Shown: positions 50,048-59,163 of the stretch, piece after piece
How positions within the stretch are numbered: position 1 is the stretch's first letter
Layout: each line of letters opens with the position of its first letter
Source: Bacillota bacterium
Lineage (GTDB): Bacteria; Bacillota; Clostridia; Oscillospirales; Oscillospiraceae
Reading direction: 5' to 3'
Assembly (NCBI GenBank): GCA_021768085.1
Contig: JAETOJ010000010.1
Coordinates: 1 to 64,000 of the forward strand
Length of the DNA: 64,000 bases
Program-made: the position numbers and the translations under genes
Notes under the pieces: generated by a model
What the model was told of the DNA's origin: nothing
Seen by the model: the letters and a program-made list of their open reading frames with translations, nothing else
The model's database searches: none

Positions 50048-52285
50048 ATGGATTTGGCTCATGAACGATATGAAGAACTGGAACAGCACATTTTAAAGGC
50101 CAACCCCGCCGCTGACGTGGCGCGGATCCGGGCGGCCTTTGAGTATGCCAACAACCACCATGGGCCCCAGTTGCGCAAGAGCGGGGAGCCCTATATCATC
50201 CACCCCATCGCCGTGGCCGAGATCATCAACGAGCTGGAGCTGGATCAGGACTCCATTGTGGCCGCGCTGCTCCACGACTGCATCGAGGACACCGACTCCA
50301 CCCACGACGAGATTGCCCGAATGTTCGGCGCCCAGGTGGCGGATCTGGTGGAGGGGGTCACCAAGCTCACCCGGATGCAGTACACCTCCCGGGAGGATGA
50401 GCAGATGGAGAACCTGCGCAAGATGTTCATGGCCATGGCCAAGGACGTGCGGGTGATCCTCATCAAGCTGTGCGACCGCCTCCACAATATGCGCACCCTC
50501 CAGTACCAGTCCGACGCCAAGCAGAAGGAGAAGTCCCTGGAGACCATGGAGGTCTACGCCCCCATCGCCCACCGGCTGGGGATGCAGAAGCTGAAATGGG
50601 AGCTGGAGGATCTGGCCCTGAAGTACCTGGATCCGGTGGGCTATCACGATGTGGAGCAGGCCCTCCGGGATCTGACTACGGAGAACTCCGAGTTCCTGGA
50701 GCGGATGCAGAAGCAGATCGAGGAGCGCCTCCGGGCGGACGGCTTGCAGTGCACGGTGTATGGGCGGCTCAAGCACCTCTATTCCATCTACCGGAAGATG
50801 TACGCCCAGAACAAGACCATCAAGGAGATCTTCGACATATACGCCTTCCGGGTCATGGTGGACGACATCCCCTCCTGCTACAACGTGCTGGGCTGCATCC
50901 ACGATATGTTCAAGCCAGTGCTGGGCCGGTTCAAGGACTATATCGGCACCCCCAAGCCCAACGGCTACCAGTCCCTCCACACCACCGTCATCGGTCGGGA
51001 GGCCATCCCCTTCGAGGTGCAGATCCGCACCTGGCAGATGCACCAGACGGCGGAGTACGGCGTGGCCGCCCACTGGAAGTACAAGCAGGGCATGGCCAAC
51101 GAGAAGCTGGGCACCGAGCGGGAGTTCGAGTGGGTGCGCAAGCTGCTGGAGAGCCAGCAGGACGCCGACCCGGACGAGTTTGTCCGCACCCTGCGGGTGG
51201 ATATGTTCTCCGACGAGGTGTTCGTGTTCACCCCCAATGGGGACGTGAAAAGCCTGCCTGCCGGGGCCACCCCCATTGACTTTGCCTACTCCATCCACTC
51301 CGCCGTGGGCAACTCCATGACCGGGGCAAGGGTGAACGGGCGGATCGTCACCTTTGAGACGCCGCTGAAAAACGGCGACATTGTGGAGATCATCACCTCC
51401 AAGAATGCCCACGGCCCCAGCCGGGACTGGATGAAGATCTGCAAGTCCAACGAGGCCCGGAACAAGATCCGCCAGTGGTTCAAGAAGGAGCGCCGGGAGG
51501 AGAACATCGCCACCGGCCGGGCCATGTTCGAGACGGAGCTGAAGCATGCAGGGCTGTCCATCGCCGCCATCACCGCCACCTCCGACCTGACCGATACCCT
51601 GCTGCGCCGGGTGCGCTTCGGCTCGCTGGACGAGCTGTACGCCGCCATCGGCTACGGTGGTATGTCCGCCCAGAAGGCGGTGGGCCGGATGAAGGAGGAG
51701 CTCACCCGGCTGGGCCGGCTGGAGCGCCAGCGGGCGGAGCAGGAGGCCCTGCGCACCGCCGCCGCCACCGGGGAGGCCATCTTCCCCGCGGGCAAGGCGG
51801 GGGCCGCCCCCAAGCCCCGCCACTCGGACAACGGCATCATCGTGGAGGGGCTGGACAACTGCATGGTGAAGTTCTCCAAGTGCTGCACGCCGGTGCCCGG
51901 GGATCCAGTGGTGGGGTTCATCACCAAGGGCTACGGCGTGTCCATCCACCGGCAGGACTGCCCCAACGCCGACCCCGCGAGGCGCAAGCCGGAGGAGGCG
52001 GGCCGCTGGGTGAAGGTGTCCTGGGCGGAGGCCGGGGAGGATGCTCACTTCCGCACGTCCCTGGAGATCTCCGCCAAGGATCGGGACGGGCTGACCCTGG
52101 ACGTGGCCATGGCGCTGTCCGCCCAGAAGGTGCGGCTGAACAACATCTCCGCCCGGAGCCAGCCGGACGGCTACGCCATGGTGAACCTGGAGATGTCCGT
52201 CCGGGACAAGGCGGAGCTGTCCGCCGTCATCAACAAGCTGTCGGCGGTACCCGGAGTGTTCCTGGTGCGGAGGGCGGGGGGCTGA
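50048..52285 (+). CDS. relA: Bifunctional (p)ppGpp synthetase/hydrolase RelA/SpoT
   Basis: 745 residues in the long Rel layout: HD hydrolase (about 25-200, HPIAVAEI and LLHDCIEDT), synthetase domain (about 240-350, GRLKHLYSIYRKM, YQSLHTTVIG), TGS (about 390-450), helical domain, zinc-finger region (KFSKCCTPVPGD) and C-terminal ACT. Both catalytic halves look intact. It controls the stringent response, which may interact with the amino-acid-starvation T-box at ileS. TAAGGAGG lies 7 nt before the ATG. Confidence 0.95.
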   Translation: MDLAHERYEELEQHILKANPAADVARIRAAFEYANNHHGPQLRKSGEPYIIHPIAVAEIINELELDQDSIVAALLHDCIEDTDSTHDEIARMFGAQVADLVEGVTKLTRMQYTSREDEQMENLRKMFMAMAKDVRVILIKLCDRLHNMRTLQYQSDAKQKEKSLETMEVYAPIAHRLGMQKLKWELEDLALKYLDPVGYHDVEQALRDLTTENSEFLERMQKQIEERLRADGLQCTVYGRLKHLYSIYRKMYAQNKTIKEIFDIYAFRVMVDDIPSCYNVLGCIHDMFKPVLGRFKDYIGTPKPNGYQSLHTTVIGREAIPFEVQIRTWQMHQTAEYGVAAHWKYKQGMANEKLGTEREFEWVRKLLESQQDADPDEFVRTLRVDMFSDEVFVFTPNGDVKSLPAGATPIDFAYSIHSAVGNSMTGARVNGRIVTFETPLKNGDIVEIITSKNAHGPSRDWMKICKSNEARNKIRQWFKKERREENIATGRAMFETELKHAGLSIAAITATSDLTDTLLRRVRFGSLDELYAAIGYGGMSAQKAVGRMKEELTRLGRLERQRAEQEALRTAAATGEAIFPAGKAGAAPKPRHSDNGIIVEGLDNCMVKFSKCCTPVPGDPVVGFITKGYGVSIHRQDCPNADPARRKPEEAGRWVKVSWAEAGEDAHFRTSLEISAKDRDGLTLDVAMALSAQKVRLNNISARSQPDGYAMVNLEMSVRDKAELSAVINKLSAVPGVFLVRRAGG

Positions 52286-52336
52286 GCCCCGCCCTTGCCC
52301 TCTTGAAATACCTGTGTGTTAGGAGTTGGTTTTACA

Positions 52337-53551
52337 ATGGCTGACTGTGGGTTCCAGCCGCTTCTGTTCGGCGGTGATATCAATGTATACAGCGTGGCCC
52401 GGGCCTTCCATGAGGCCTATGGGGTCAAGAGCATCGCCTTCGGCAAGTTTATCTCCTTTCCCTGCGCTTATAGCTCCATCATTGACTACCGGCCCTGTTT
52501 GGAGAATGAGGACGAGGCTGTGTTCCTGCAAAACGTGAAAAACGTGGCGGCGGAGTGTCCGGACAAGACGGTGCTGGTGATCGGCTGCGGGGACAGCTAT
52601 GTGAAGCTGGCCGCCCATTTGAAGGGGCAGTTCCCTCCCAATGTGAAGTGCAATTATATCAGTGGGGAGATGCTGGACAAGCTCACCGATAAGGAGCAGT
52701 TCTACGCCCTGTGCGACAAGTACGGCATCGACCACCCCGCCACTTTCGTGTACGATGGCTCCATGGGCCACGACTTCACCCTGCCCTGGGGGGCGCCCTA
52801 TGTGGCCAAGCCCGCCGACGGGGTGGCCTACTGGGCTACTGGGCACAACGAGCTGAAAAAGGTTTACATCTGCCAGAGCCGGGACGAGCTGCTCTCGGCG
52901 CTGGACGAGGTGTACGCCGCGGGCTATCCGGGCAAGATGATTTTGCAGGAGTTCATCCCCGGGGACGACACCTATATGCGGGTGCTCACCAACTACTCGG
53001 ACACCCACGGGAAGGTGAAGCTGATGTGCCTGGGTCATGTGCTGCTGGAGGAGCACTCCCCCCACGGCATCGGCAACCACGCCGTCATCATCACCGAGCA
53101 CGACCAGGGGCTGTGCGACCGGATCCGGGGGATGCTGGAGGATATCGGCTATGTGGGCTTCTCCAACTTTGACATCAAGTACGACAGCCGGGACGGGAAG
53201 TACAAGGCCTTCGAGATCAACACGCGGCAGGGCCGCAGCAATTATTACGTCACTGGTTCAGGCCATAACATCGCCACATATCTGGTGGGCGACCTCATCG
53301 AGGGGAAAGAACTGCCCCTGACGGTGGTGCAGAACCGCTCCCTGTGGCGGATGCTGCCCCGGCAGCTGGCGTATAAGTTCATCCCCAAGCGATATCATCA
53401 GGAGATGCGGACCCTGATCCGGGCGGGGGCTGACCGCCACTCCATGGAGTACCGGCCCGACTACACTGCCAAACGGATCTGGCGGATCTGGAAAAACCAT
53501 ATCGGCTGCTATGTGCGCTTCAACAAATACTGTAAGAGGCCGGAAGGGTAG
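52337..53551 (+). CDS. ATP-grasp ligase, D-aspartate ligase-like
   Basis: 404 residues. The N-terminus GGDINVYSVARAFHEAYGVK and TVLVIGCGDSYVKLAAHLKG closely follow the D-aspartate ligase (Asl/AslA) family of Enterococcus and Lactococcus. ATP-grasp elements include PYVAKPADGVAYW, KMILQEFIPGDDTYMRVLTN and FEINTRQGRSNYY. In those species it adds D-Asp to the Lys side chain of peptidoglycan precursors. The next gene encodes an aspartate/glutamate racemase, the same pairing as in known D-Asp producers. Assignment of substrate is inference. Confidence 0.75.
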   Translation: MADCGFQPLLFGGDINVYSVARAFHEAYGVKSIAFGKFISFPCAYSSIIDYRPCLENEDEAVFLQNVKNVAAECPDKTVLVIGCGDSYVKLAAHLKGQFPPNVKCNYISGEMLDKLTDKEQFYALCDKYGIDHPATFVYDGSMGHDFTLPWGAPYVAKPADGVAYWATGHNELKKVYICQSRDELLSALDEVYAAGYPGKMILQEFIPGDDTYMRVLTNYSDTHGKVKLMCLGHVLLEEHSPHGIGNHAVIITEHDQGLCDRIRGMLEDIGYVGFSNFDIKYDSRDGKYKAFEINTRQGRSNYYVTGSGHNIATYLVGDLIEGKELPLTVVQNRSLWRMLPRQLAYKFIPKRYHQEMRTLIRAGADRHSMEYRPDYTAKRIWRIWKNHIGCYVRFNKYCKRPEG

Positions 53552-53572
53552 GGTGTAGGGGAGGATATACGC

Positions 53573-54280
53573 ATGAAACAAGAAGCGAAATTAGGGGTGC
53601 TGGGCGGCATGGGCCCCCAGGCCACCCAGGTATTTTACCAGTTTGTGCTGGATCGCACCGACGCCATCCGGGATCAGGATCACCTGCCTGCGGTGATCCT
53701 GTCCGACACCGGCATCCCCGACCGCACCACCGCCATCCTCTCCGGGGACACCGAGGGGCTGTACCGGCGGCTGCTGAAGGACGCCAGGCTGCTGGAGGGC
53801 TGCGGCTGCACAGCGCTGGCCATTCCCTGCAACACCTCCCACTACTTTGCCGACCGGCTCCAGGGAGAGATCGGCGTGCCTATCATCCATATGCTGCGGG
53901 AGACGGCCAAGCTGCTGGCCGCCCAGGGGAAAAAGCGCCCCGGTATTTTGGGTACCGACGGCACCATCCAGACAGGGTTGTACCAGAGGGAGTGCGCCGG
54001 TGTGGGCATGGAGGCGGTGGCCCCGGATCGGGAGATCCAGACGCTGGTGATGTCCATCATCTACGACGAGATCAAGCAGGGGGAGAAAGGCAGCCGGGAT
54101 AAGTTCGCCCACATCGACCGGGCTATCCGGGGGATGGGGTGCGACTGTGCTATCCTGGCCTGTACCGAGCTGTCCGTGTTCTCCACCTACCATCCCCTGC
54201 CCCCCTTCTACGTGGACGCCATGATGGTGATGGCGGAGCGGGCGGTAGAGCGGTGCGGCTATCCCCTGCGGACAATATAG
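53573..54280 (+). CDS. Aspartate/glutamate racemase family protein
   Basis: 235 residues. Starts KLGVLGGMGPQATQVFYQFV. The two catalytic cysteines are visible in LAIPCNTSHYF and AILACTELSVF. This is the cofactor-independent racemase family that makes D-Asp or D-Glu. Located 21 bp after the D-Asp ligase-like gene and 13 bp before a MurE-like ligase, so it probably supplies a D-amino acid for cell-wall precursors. Confidence 0.85.
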   Translation: MKQEAKLGVLGGMGPQATQVFYQFVLDRTDAIRDQDHLPAVILSDTGIPDRTTAILSGDTEGLYRRLLKDARLLEGCGCTALAIPCNTSHYFADRLQGEIGVPIIHMLRETAKLLAAQGKKRPGILGTDGTIQTGLYQRECAGVGMEAVAPDREIQTLVMSIIYDEIKQGEKGSRDKFAHIDRAIRGMGCDCAILACTELSVFSTYHPLPPFYVDAMMVMAERAVERCGYPLRTI

Positions 54281-54293
54281 GAGGCGGTGGCTG

Positions 54294-55805
54294 ATGGAAT
54301 TGACTCTGTATCCCCTGGGGGAATACTGCGAGCTGCTGGACAAGCTGGGGCTGCTGGCTATCCCCTTGCCGGAGGGGGGGGATCTGGGGCGGACGGTGGA
54401 GCTGGTGTCCTGCAACTCCAAGGAGGTTGTCCCCGGTACTCTGTTCGTGTGCAAGGGGGCCCACTTCAAACCGGATTTTCTGGCGGAGGCCGCCAGCCGG
54501 GGGGCCTTTGCCTATGTCAGCGAGACACCCTATCCCCAGGTGGGGCTGCCCTGCCTGTGCACCTCCGATCTGCGGCGGGCCATGGCCCATCTGGCGGTGA
54601 AGTACTACAACGACCCCTCCCGGCAGCTAAAGGTCATCGGCATCACCGGCACCAAGGGCAAGTCCACCACCGCCTACTACCTGAAGGACATCCTGGACGG
54701 CTATCTGGCCCCCGGGCGGTGCGGGGTGATCTCGTCCATTGGCACCTATGACGGAGTGGAGGAGTTCGAGTCCCACCTCACCACCCCGGAGCCGCTGGAG
54801 ATGCAAAAGCATTTTGCCAACGCCCTGTCCGCCGGACTGGAGTACGTGGTGATGGAGGTGTCCAGCCAGGCGCTGAAGTATCACCGCACCCTGGGGACCA
54901 GGTTTGCCGCCGCCGCCTTTTTGAACATCGGCAGCGACCACATCTCTCCCATCGAGCACCCGGACTTTGAGGACTACTTCCACTCCAAGCTGAAGCTGTT
55001 CACCCAGGCGGATCAGTGCTGCGTAAACCTGGACTGTGATCACGCCGGGGAGATCTTGGAGGCGGCCCGGGCGGCCTGCCCCACGGTGTTCACCTTCTCC
55101 CGCCGGGATCCCGCCGCGTCGGTGTACGCCCACGACGTGGGCAGGACGGGGGACGACCTCCTGTTCCAGGTGGAGGCGGCCCGGCTGGGTGGGAGCTACC
55201 GGCTGACCATGCCGGGGCTGTTCAACGTGGACAACGCCCTGGCGGCCATTACCCTGTGCCAGGGGCTGGGCCTGCCGCCGGAGCCGGTGCGGGAGGGGCT
55301 GGCCAGGGCCAGGGCCCCCGGCCGCATGGAGGTCTACTCCAGCGAAAACGGGGAGGTTGTGGCCATTGTGGACTACGCCCACAACCGCATGAGCTTTGAG
55401 GCCCTGTTCCGCTCCGCTGCCCAGGAGTACCCGGGGCGGCGGATTGTGGCGGTGTTCGGCTGCCCGGGGAAGAAGGCCTTCGACCGCCGCCGGGATCTGG
55501 GCGAGGTGGCGGGGGAGCACTCCGATCTGGTGGTGCTCACCGAGGAGGACTCCGGGGAGGAGGACACCCTGTCCATCTGCAAGGAGATCGCGGAGCACGT
55601 GGCCTGCCAATGCCGGGTGGAGATCAACCGGGGGGAGGCCATCCGGCAGGCGGTGCTGTCCTGTGACAAGCCGTCCGTGCTGCTCATCACCGGCAAGGGG
55701 GCGGAGACTCGGCAGAAGCGGGGGCTGGAGTATGTGGACACCCCCTCGGACGTGGACTACGTCCGGGCCTTTCTTCAGGAATACGACGCGCGGCGAGGGC
55801 GCTGA
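54294..55805 (+). CDS. MurE-like Mur ligase
   Basis: 503 residues, three Mur-ligase domains: N-terminal UDP-binding domain with VSCNSKEVVPGTLFVCKGAH, ATP-binding domain with GITGTKGKSTTAYYLKDIL, and C-terminal domain with APGRMEVY and VDYAHNRMSFEAL. The segment that holds DNPR in diaminopimelate-adding MurE is here LTEEDSGEED, so the added amino acid is probably not meso-diaminopimelate, perhaps Lys or another. It may be a second MurE or a specialised ligase. Last gene of a three-gene operon with the racemase and D-Asp ligase-like genes. Confidence 0.82.
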   Translation: MELTLYPLGEYCELLDKLGLLAIPLPEGGDLGRTVELVSCNSKEVVPGTLFVCKGAHFKPDFLAEAASRGAFAYVSETPYPQVGLPCLCTSDLRRAMAHLAVKYYNDPSRQLKVIGITGTKGKSTTAYYLKDILDGYLAPGRCGVISSIGTYDGVEEFESHLTTPEPLEMQKHFANALSAGLEYVVMEVSSQALKYHRTLGTRFAAAAFLNIGSDHISPIEHPDFEDYFHSKLKLFTQADQCCVNLDCDHAGEILEAARAACPTVFTFSRRDPAASVYAHDVGRTGDDLLFQVEAARLGGSYRLTMPGLFNVDNALAAITLCQGLGLPPEPVREGLARARAPGRMEVYSSENGEVVAIVDYAHNRMSFEALFRSAAQEYPGRRIVAVFGCPGKKAFDRRRDLGEVAGEHSDLVVLTEEDSGEEDTLSICKEIAEHVACQCRVEINRGEAIRQAVLSCDKPSVLLITGKGAETRQKRGLEYVDTPSDVDYVRAFLQEYDARRGR

Positions 55806-55816
55806 GAAAACGCGAA

Positions 55817-55843
55817 AGGAGCGCCGCGGATGCGGCGCTCCTT
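55817..55843 (+). terminator. Terminator after MurE-like gene
   Basis: GGAGCGCCGC (55817-55826) and GCGGCGCTCC (55831-55840) form a perfect stem followed by TTT; also serves the end of the convergent pullulanase gene. Confidence 0.8.
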
Positions 55844-55846
55844 TGC

Positions 55847-58030
55847 TTACTGCTGTGTTTCCGAAGGTTCCATGGGCAGCATAGCCGACTCCTCCGGCGG
55901 GGCGGGAGCCGGGGCCTCCTGTGCCTCCGCCTCCGGCAGGGTATTCTCCGGTGGGGCTTCCTCCGGTGGGGGGACCTCCGGCTGTGCGCCCTCCGGGGCG
56001 GAGGGCTCGGGGGCGGGAACCTCCGCCGGCGTGTCCCCCGGCCTGGGAGCCTCCTGCTCCTCCGGCTCCTGGTTGTCCAGCTCCGGCGGCTCGTCCCGGC
56101 GGCGCAGCAGCAGCATCCCGCTGCACTTGGGGACGGTGATCCAGCTTCCCTCCGTGCCGGCGGGGCGGTGCTGATCTGCCCACTGGCCGTCTGCCCGGAC
56201 GATCCATCGGCCCGCGGGCAGCTCCAGGCGGAACTCCTCCCAGCAGGCGTTGTAGACGATGAGCAGGCGCTCCCCCTCCGGCCCGCCCCGATCCAGCTGG
56301 AAGGACACGGTGCCCGGGCGGTGGACAGTCTGGTTGGTCACTCGGGCGGAGGCCTCGGCCGACTTGTCCAGCAGCCCCGGCAGAGCCCGGCGCAGCCGGA
56401 TCAGTCCCCGGTAGTAGTCGGTCAGCGCCCCGAACCGCCACGCCCGATCCCAGTCCAGCCGGTTCACCTCGGGAGGAGATTTGTAACTGTTGCCGTCCCC
56501 CAGCTTGGTACGGGCGAACTCCTCCCCCGCCTGGAGGAAGGGGATACCCAGGCTGGTGAAGCAGATGAAGGCCGCCAGCCGGTTCCGAGCCAGCAGCTCC
56601 TCCCGGGGATGAAGGTAGCCCTCCGGCCATACCTCCCCCGGCGTGATGGTCAGGGCCAGCTTATCCCACAGGGTATAGTTGTCATGACAGGACACGTAGT
56701 TGATGAGCTGGGAGGGATCCCGGGGGTTGAACTCCCAGGCCCCCTCCGGCCAGCCGGCGGCGGAGCTGAGAATGGCGTTTTCCTGTCCCGACGCACCGGT
56801 GACAAAGCCGGGGCTGCGGGCGTCGAAGCAGCTGCCCTTGATGGCGTCCCGGATCTTGTCACAGAACACGGCGATGCCGGGATTGAGCAGGGGCAGGTTG
56901 GCCATCAGGGCGGGATGGGTGTCCGGCTCCATGGGGGAGTCCCCTGCCCGCCAGGGCTCGCCGTACAGCAGCTTTTCTCCAGGGCCGAACACCAGATCCA
57001 GCTCCCGGCGGATGCGGTTCATCAGCTCCACCGTCATCAGGCCCATCAAGTCGAAGCGGAAGCCGTCGATGTGGTACTCCTTGGCCCAATACAGGACGGA
57101 GTTGGCGATATAGTTGTCCACCATGGTCCGGCCCGCCGCAATGTCGTTACCACAGCCCGAGCCGTTGGACAGCGCCCCGTTGGAGCGCCGCCGGTAGTAG
57201 CAGCCCGGGGCGCTGCGCTCCAGCCAGGAGTCGGAGAAATAGGTGTGGTTATACACCACATCCATTACCACCCGCAGGCCATTTTGGTGAAGGGCCTGGA
57301 TCATCTCCTTGCACTCCCGGATCCGGGCGGCGCCATCAGAGGGATTGAGGGTGTAGCTCCCTTCGGGGACGTTGTAGTTCAGTGGGTCATAGCCCCAGTT
57401 GAACTGGCTGTCGTCCCCGTCCTCGTCCACGGTGGCGAAGTCAAAGATGGGCAGAAGCTGGACGTGGGTGACCCCCAGATCTTTCAGATGGGCCATGCAC
57501 AGGGGAAGCCGACCCTCCCGATCCCGCCAGGAGAAGGCCTTGAACTTGCCCCGGTACTCCGGCGGCACGCCGCTGTCCGGGTGGTGGGAGAAGTCCTTCA
57601 CGTGGAGCTCGTAGAGGACGGGTTCCGGGGGAAGGGGGGGCGGCGCGTCCTGAGCCCAGCCCGCCGGGTTGGTGCGGGTCAGCTCCACCGCCATGCTCCG
57701 CGTACCGTTGCAGCCGCAGGCCAGGGCGTAGGGGTCGGCGGTGCGGACGGCCTGACCCGCCGTCTCCACCTCGTAATCGTAGTAGACGCCGTGGAGGTCG
57801 CCCTCCACCGCTACCCACCACACGCCCCGATCCCCCCGCTTCAGGGGAAGAATACGGAAGGCGGGGGAGGTATCGTCCCGGTAGAGGGACAGCTCCACCC
57901 GTTCCGCGTCTGGGCTCCACAGGCGAAATACGGTGCGGGCCCGGGAGCACACCGCGCCCAGGTCGTTGCCGTTGTAGCAGAATTTGCCGTCAAACCGTTT
58001 GCCGTAGCGTATTCTTGTGGTTGTATCCAA
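55847..58030 (-). CDS. pulA: Type I pullulanase
   Basis: 727 residues. CBM48-like domain (about 30-110), then a GH13 catalytic domain: type I pullulanase signature FNWGYDPLNYNVPEGSY, VVMDVVYNHTY, GFRFDLMG with the nucleophile Asp, LLYGEPW with the acid/base Glu and YVSCHDN. No signal peptide, so it acts inside the cell on glycogen or imported branched maltodextrins. The last about 85 residues form a Pro/Glu/Ala-rich tail, unusual for this family. Upstream, 58031-58343 has no other gene; TTGACG near 58122-58127 on the minus strand may be its -35. Confidence 0.9.
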   Translation of the reverse strand: MDTTTRIRYGKRFDGKFCYNGNDLGAVCSRARTVFRLWSPDAERVELSLYRDDTSPAFRILPLKRGDRGVWWVAVEGDLHGVYYDYEVETAGQAVRTADPYALACGCNGTRSMAVELTRTNPAGWAQDAPPPLPPEPVLYELHVKDFSHHPDSGVPPEYRGKFKAFSWRDREGRLPLCMAHLKDLGVTHVQLLPIFDFATVDEDGDDSQFNWGYDPLNYNVPEGSYTLNPSDGAARIRECKEMIQALHQNGLRVVMDVVYNHTYFSDSWLERSAPGCYYRRRSNGALSNGSGCGNDIAAGRTMVDNYIANSVLYWAKEYHIDGFRFDLMGLMTVELMNRIRRELDLVFGPGEKLLYGEPWRAGDSPMEPDTHPALMANLPLLNPGIAVFCDKIRDAIKGSCFDARSPGFVTGASGQENAILSSAAGWPEGAWEFNPRDPSQLINYVSCHDNYTLWDKLALTITPGEVWPEGYLHPREELLARNRLAAFICFTSLGIPFLQAGEEFARTKLGDGNSYKSPPEVNRLDWDRAWRFGALTDYYRGLIRLRRALPGLLDKSAEASARVTNQTVHRPGTVSFQLDRGGPEGERLLIVYNACWEEFRLELPAGRWIVRADGQWADQHRPAGTEGSWITVPKCSGMLLLRRRDEPPELDNQEPEEQEAPRPGDTPAEVPAPEPSAPEGAQPEVPPPEEAPPENTLPEAEAQEAPAPAPPEESAMLPMEPSETQQ

Positions 58031-58254
58031 AAGGCGTCACCCTTGTTTTGAGGATCTGGAAGCGGGGAAAGGGAGGAACCCTGCACGATTCCAGTGGGAC
58101 TACATATTACCACAAAAGTGGCGTCAACGCAAACAGTTTTGCTGAAAAGGCCCAAAAGAGCCGTGAAAGGTCTGTGCACAGGACGATTCAGGAAGAAAAA
58201 GAAATAATTGGAAAAACTGGTCGAAGAAAAAATTGAAAATATTGGAAATCTTTC

Positions 58255-58283
58255 TTGCCATATGGAGGAAACTGTGGTATTTT
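58255..58283 (+). promoter_or_regulatory. Promoter of spo0A
   Basis: TTGCCA (58255-58260), 17 bp, TATTTT (58278-58283) preceded by TGTGG as an extended -10. CTGGTCGAA at 58217-58225 is a weak match to a 0A box (TTTGTCRAA). No clear sigma-H promoter was seen. Confidence 0.5.
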
Positions 58284-58343
58284 AGTGACAAGGGAAAAAT
58301 TGGAAACTAATCCCAAGGTCGATGACCGGAAAGGAACAATGAC

Positions 58344-59105
58344 ATGAGTGAGATGAAACGAATTGTATTGGCGGACGCCTCCGAGGAATTCCGCCGGATG
58401 CTGGCGGAACTGATGGAGGCGGAGCCGGATCTGACCGTTGTGGGGGAGACGGGCAGCGGCGAGGAGCTGCTGGAGCTGATCTCCGCCCAGCGGCCAGACG
58501 TGGTGGTGATGGATCTGCTGCTGACGGAGCTGGACGGGATGGAGGTGCTGGAGAAGCTGGGGCCCAACCGCCCGCGGATGCTGGTGCTGTCCGCGTTCAG
58601 CGGCTCCAACCTGGCGGAGCAGATCGTCCAGAGCGGCGGGGACTACTGCATCCTCAAGCCCTGCCGGGCCCAGACGGTGATCGAGCATACCCGGCGGCTC
58701 ACCTCCGCCCCCAGCCTGGAGGACGTGCGGGAGGAGGCCAAGGCCCGGGATCTGGAGCGGCAGGTCACCTCCATCATCCATGAGATCGGCGTGCCCGCCC
58801 ACATCAAGGGCTACCAGTACCTCCGGGAGGCCATCATCCTGGCGGTGGGGGACATGGAGGTGATCAACGCGGTGACAAAGGTGCTCTATCCCGCGGTGGC
58901 CAAGAAGTTCGGCACCACCGCCAGCCGGGTGGAGCGGGCCATCCGCCACGCCATCGAGGTGGCCTGGGATCGGGGCGATCTGGAGACGCTGCAAAAGTAC
59001 TTCGGCTACACCGTGTCCAACGCCAAGGGCAAGCCCACCAACAGCGAGTTCATCGCCATGATCGCCGACCGGATCTCCCTGGACGACGACCGGCGTATTA
59101 GTTAA
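58344..59105 (+). CDS. spo0A: Sporulation transcription factor Spo0A
   Basis: 253 residues. Receiver domain with phospho-acceptor Asp57 (VVVMDLLL) and the switch Lys in CILKPC. The C-terminal Spo0A domain (about 145-250) has [20 protein letters not shown] and the highly conserved [20 protein letters not shown] followed by IRHAIEVAW. Master regulator of sporulation. The usual upstream neighbour spoIVB is absent. Presence strongly suggests a spore-forming or recently spore-forming lineage. Confidence 0.95.
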   Translation: MSEMKRIVLADASEEFRRMLAELMEAEPDLTVVGETGSGEELLELISAQRPDVVVMDLLLTELDGMEVLEKLGPNRPRMLVLSAFSGSNLAEQIVQSGGDYCILKPCRAQTVIEHTRRLTSAPSLEDVREEAKARDLERQVTSIIHEIGVPAHIKGYQYLREAIILAVGDMEVINAVTKVLYPAVAKKFGTTASRVERAIRHAIEVAWDRGDLETLQKYFGYTVSNAKGKPTNSEFIAMIADRISLDDDRRIS

Positions 59106-59115
59106 ACACGGACAT

Positions 59116-59156
59116 AAAAAGCGGGCGTTGTGCCATACACAGCGCCCGCTTTTTCG
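59116..59156. terminator. Terminator spo0A / ahcY
   Basis: AAAAAGCGGGCG ... CGCCCGCTTTTT, a 13-bp stem with one G-U pair and T-runs on both strands, between convergent genes. Confidence 0.88.
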
Positions 59157-59163
59157 TGTGTTG

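Noticed and set aside
50093-52048. 651-codon open frame antisense to relA
   Set aside because: Same shadow effect; relA is complete on the plus strand.
54294-55805. MurT or cyanophycin-synthetase identity for the Mur ligase
   Set aside because: No MurT zinc cysteines, no GatD partner and no ATP-grasp domain; the three-domain MurE layout fits better.
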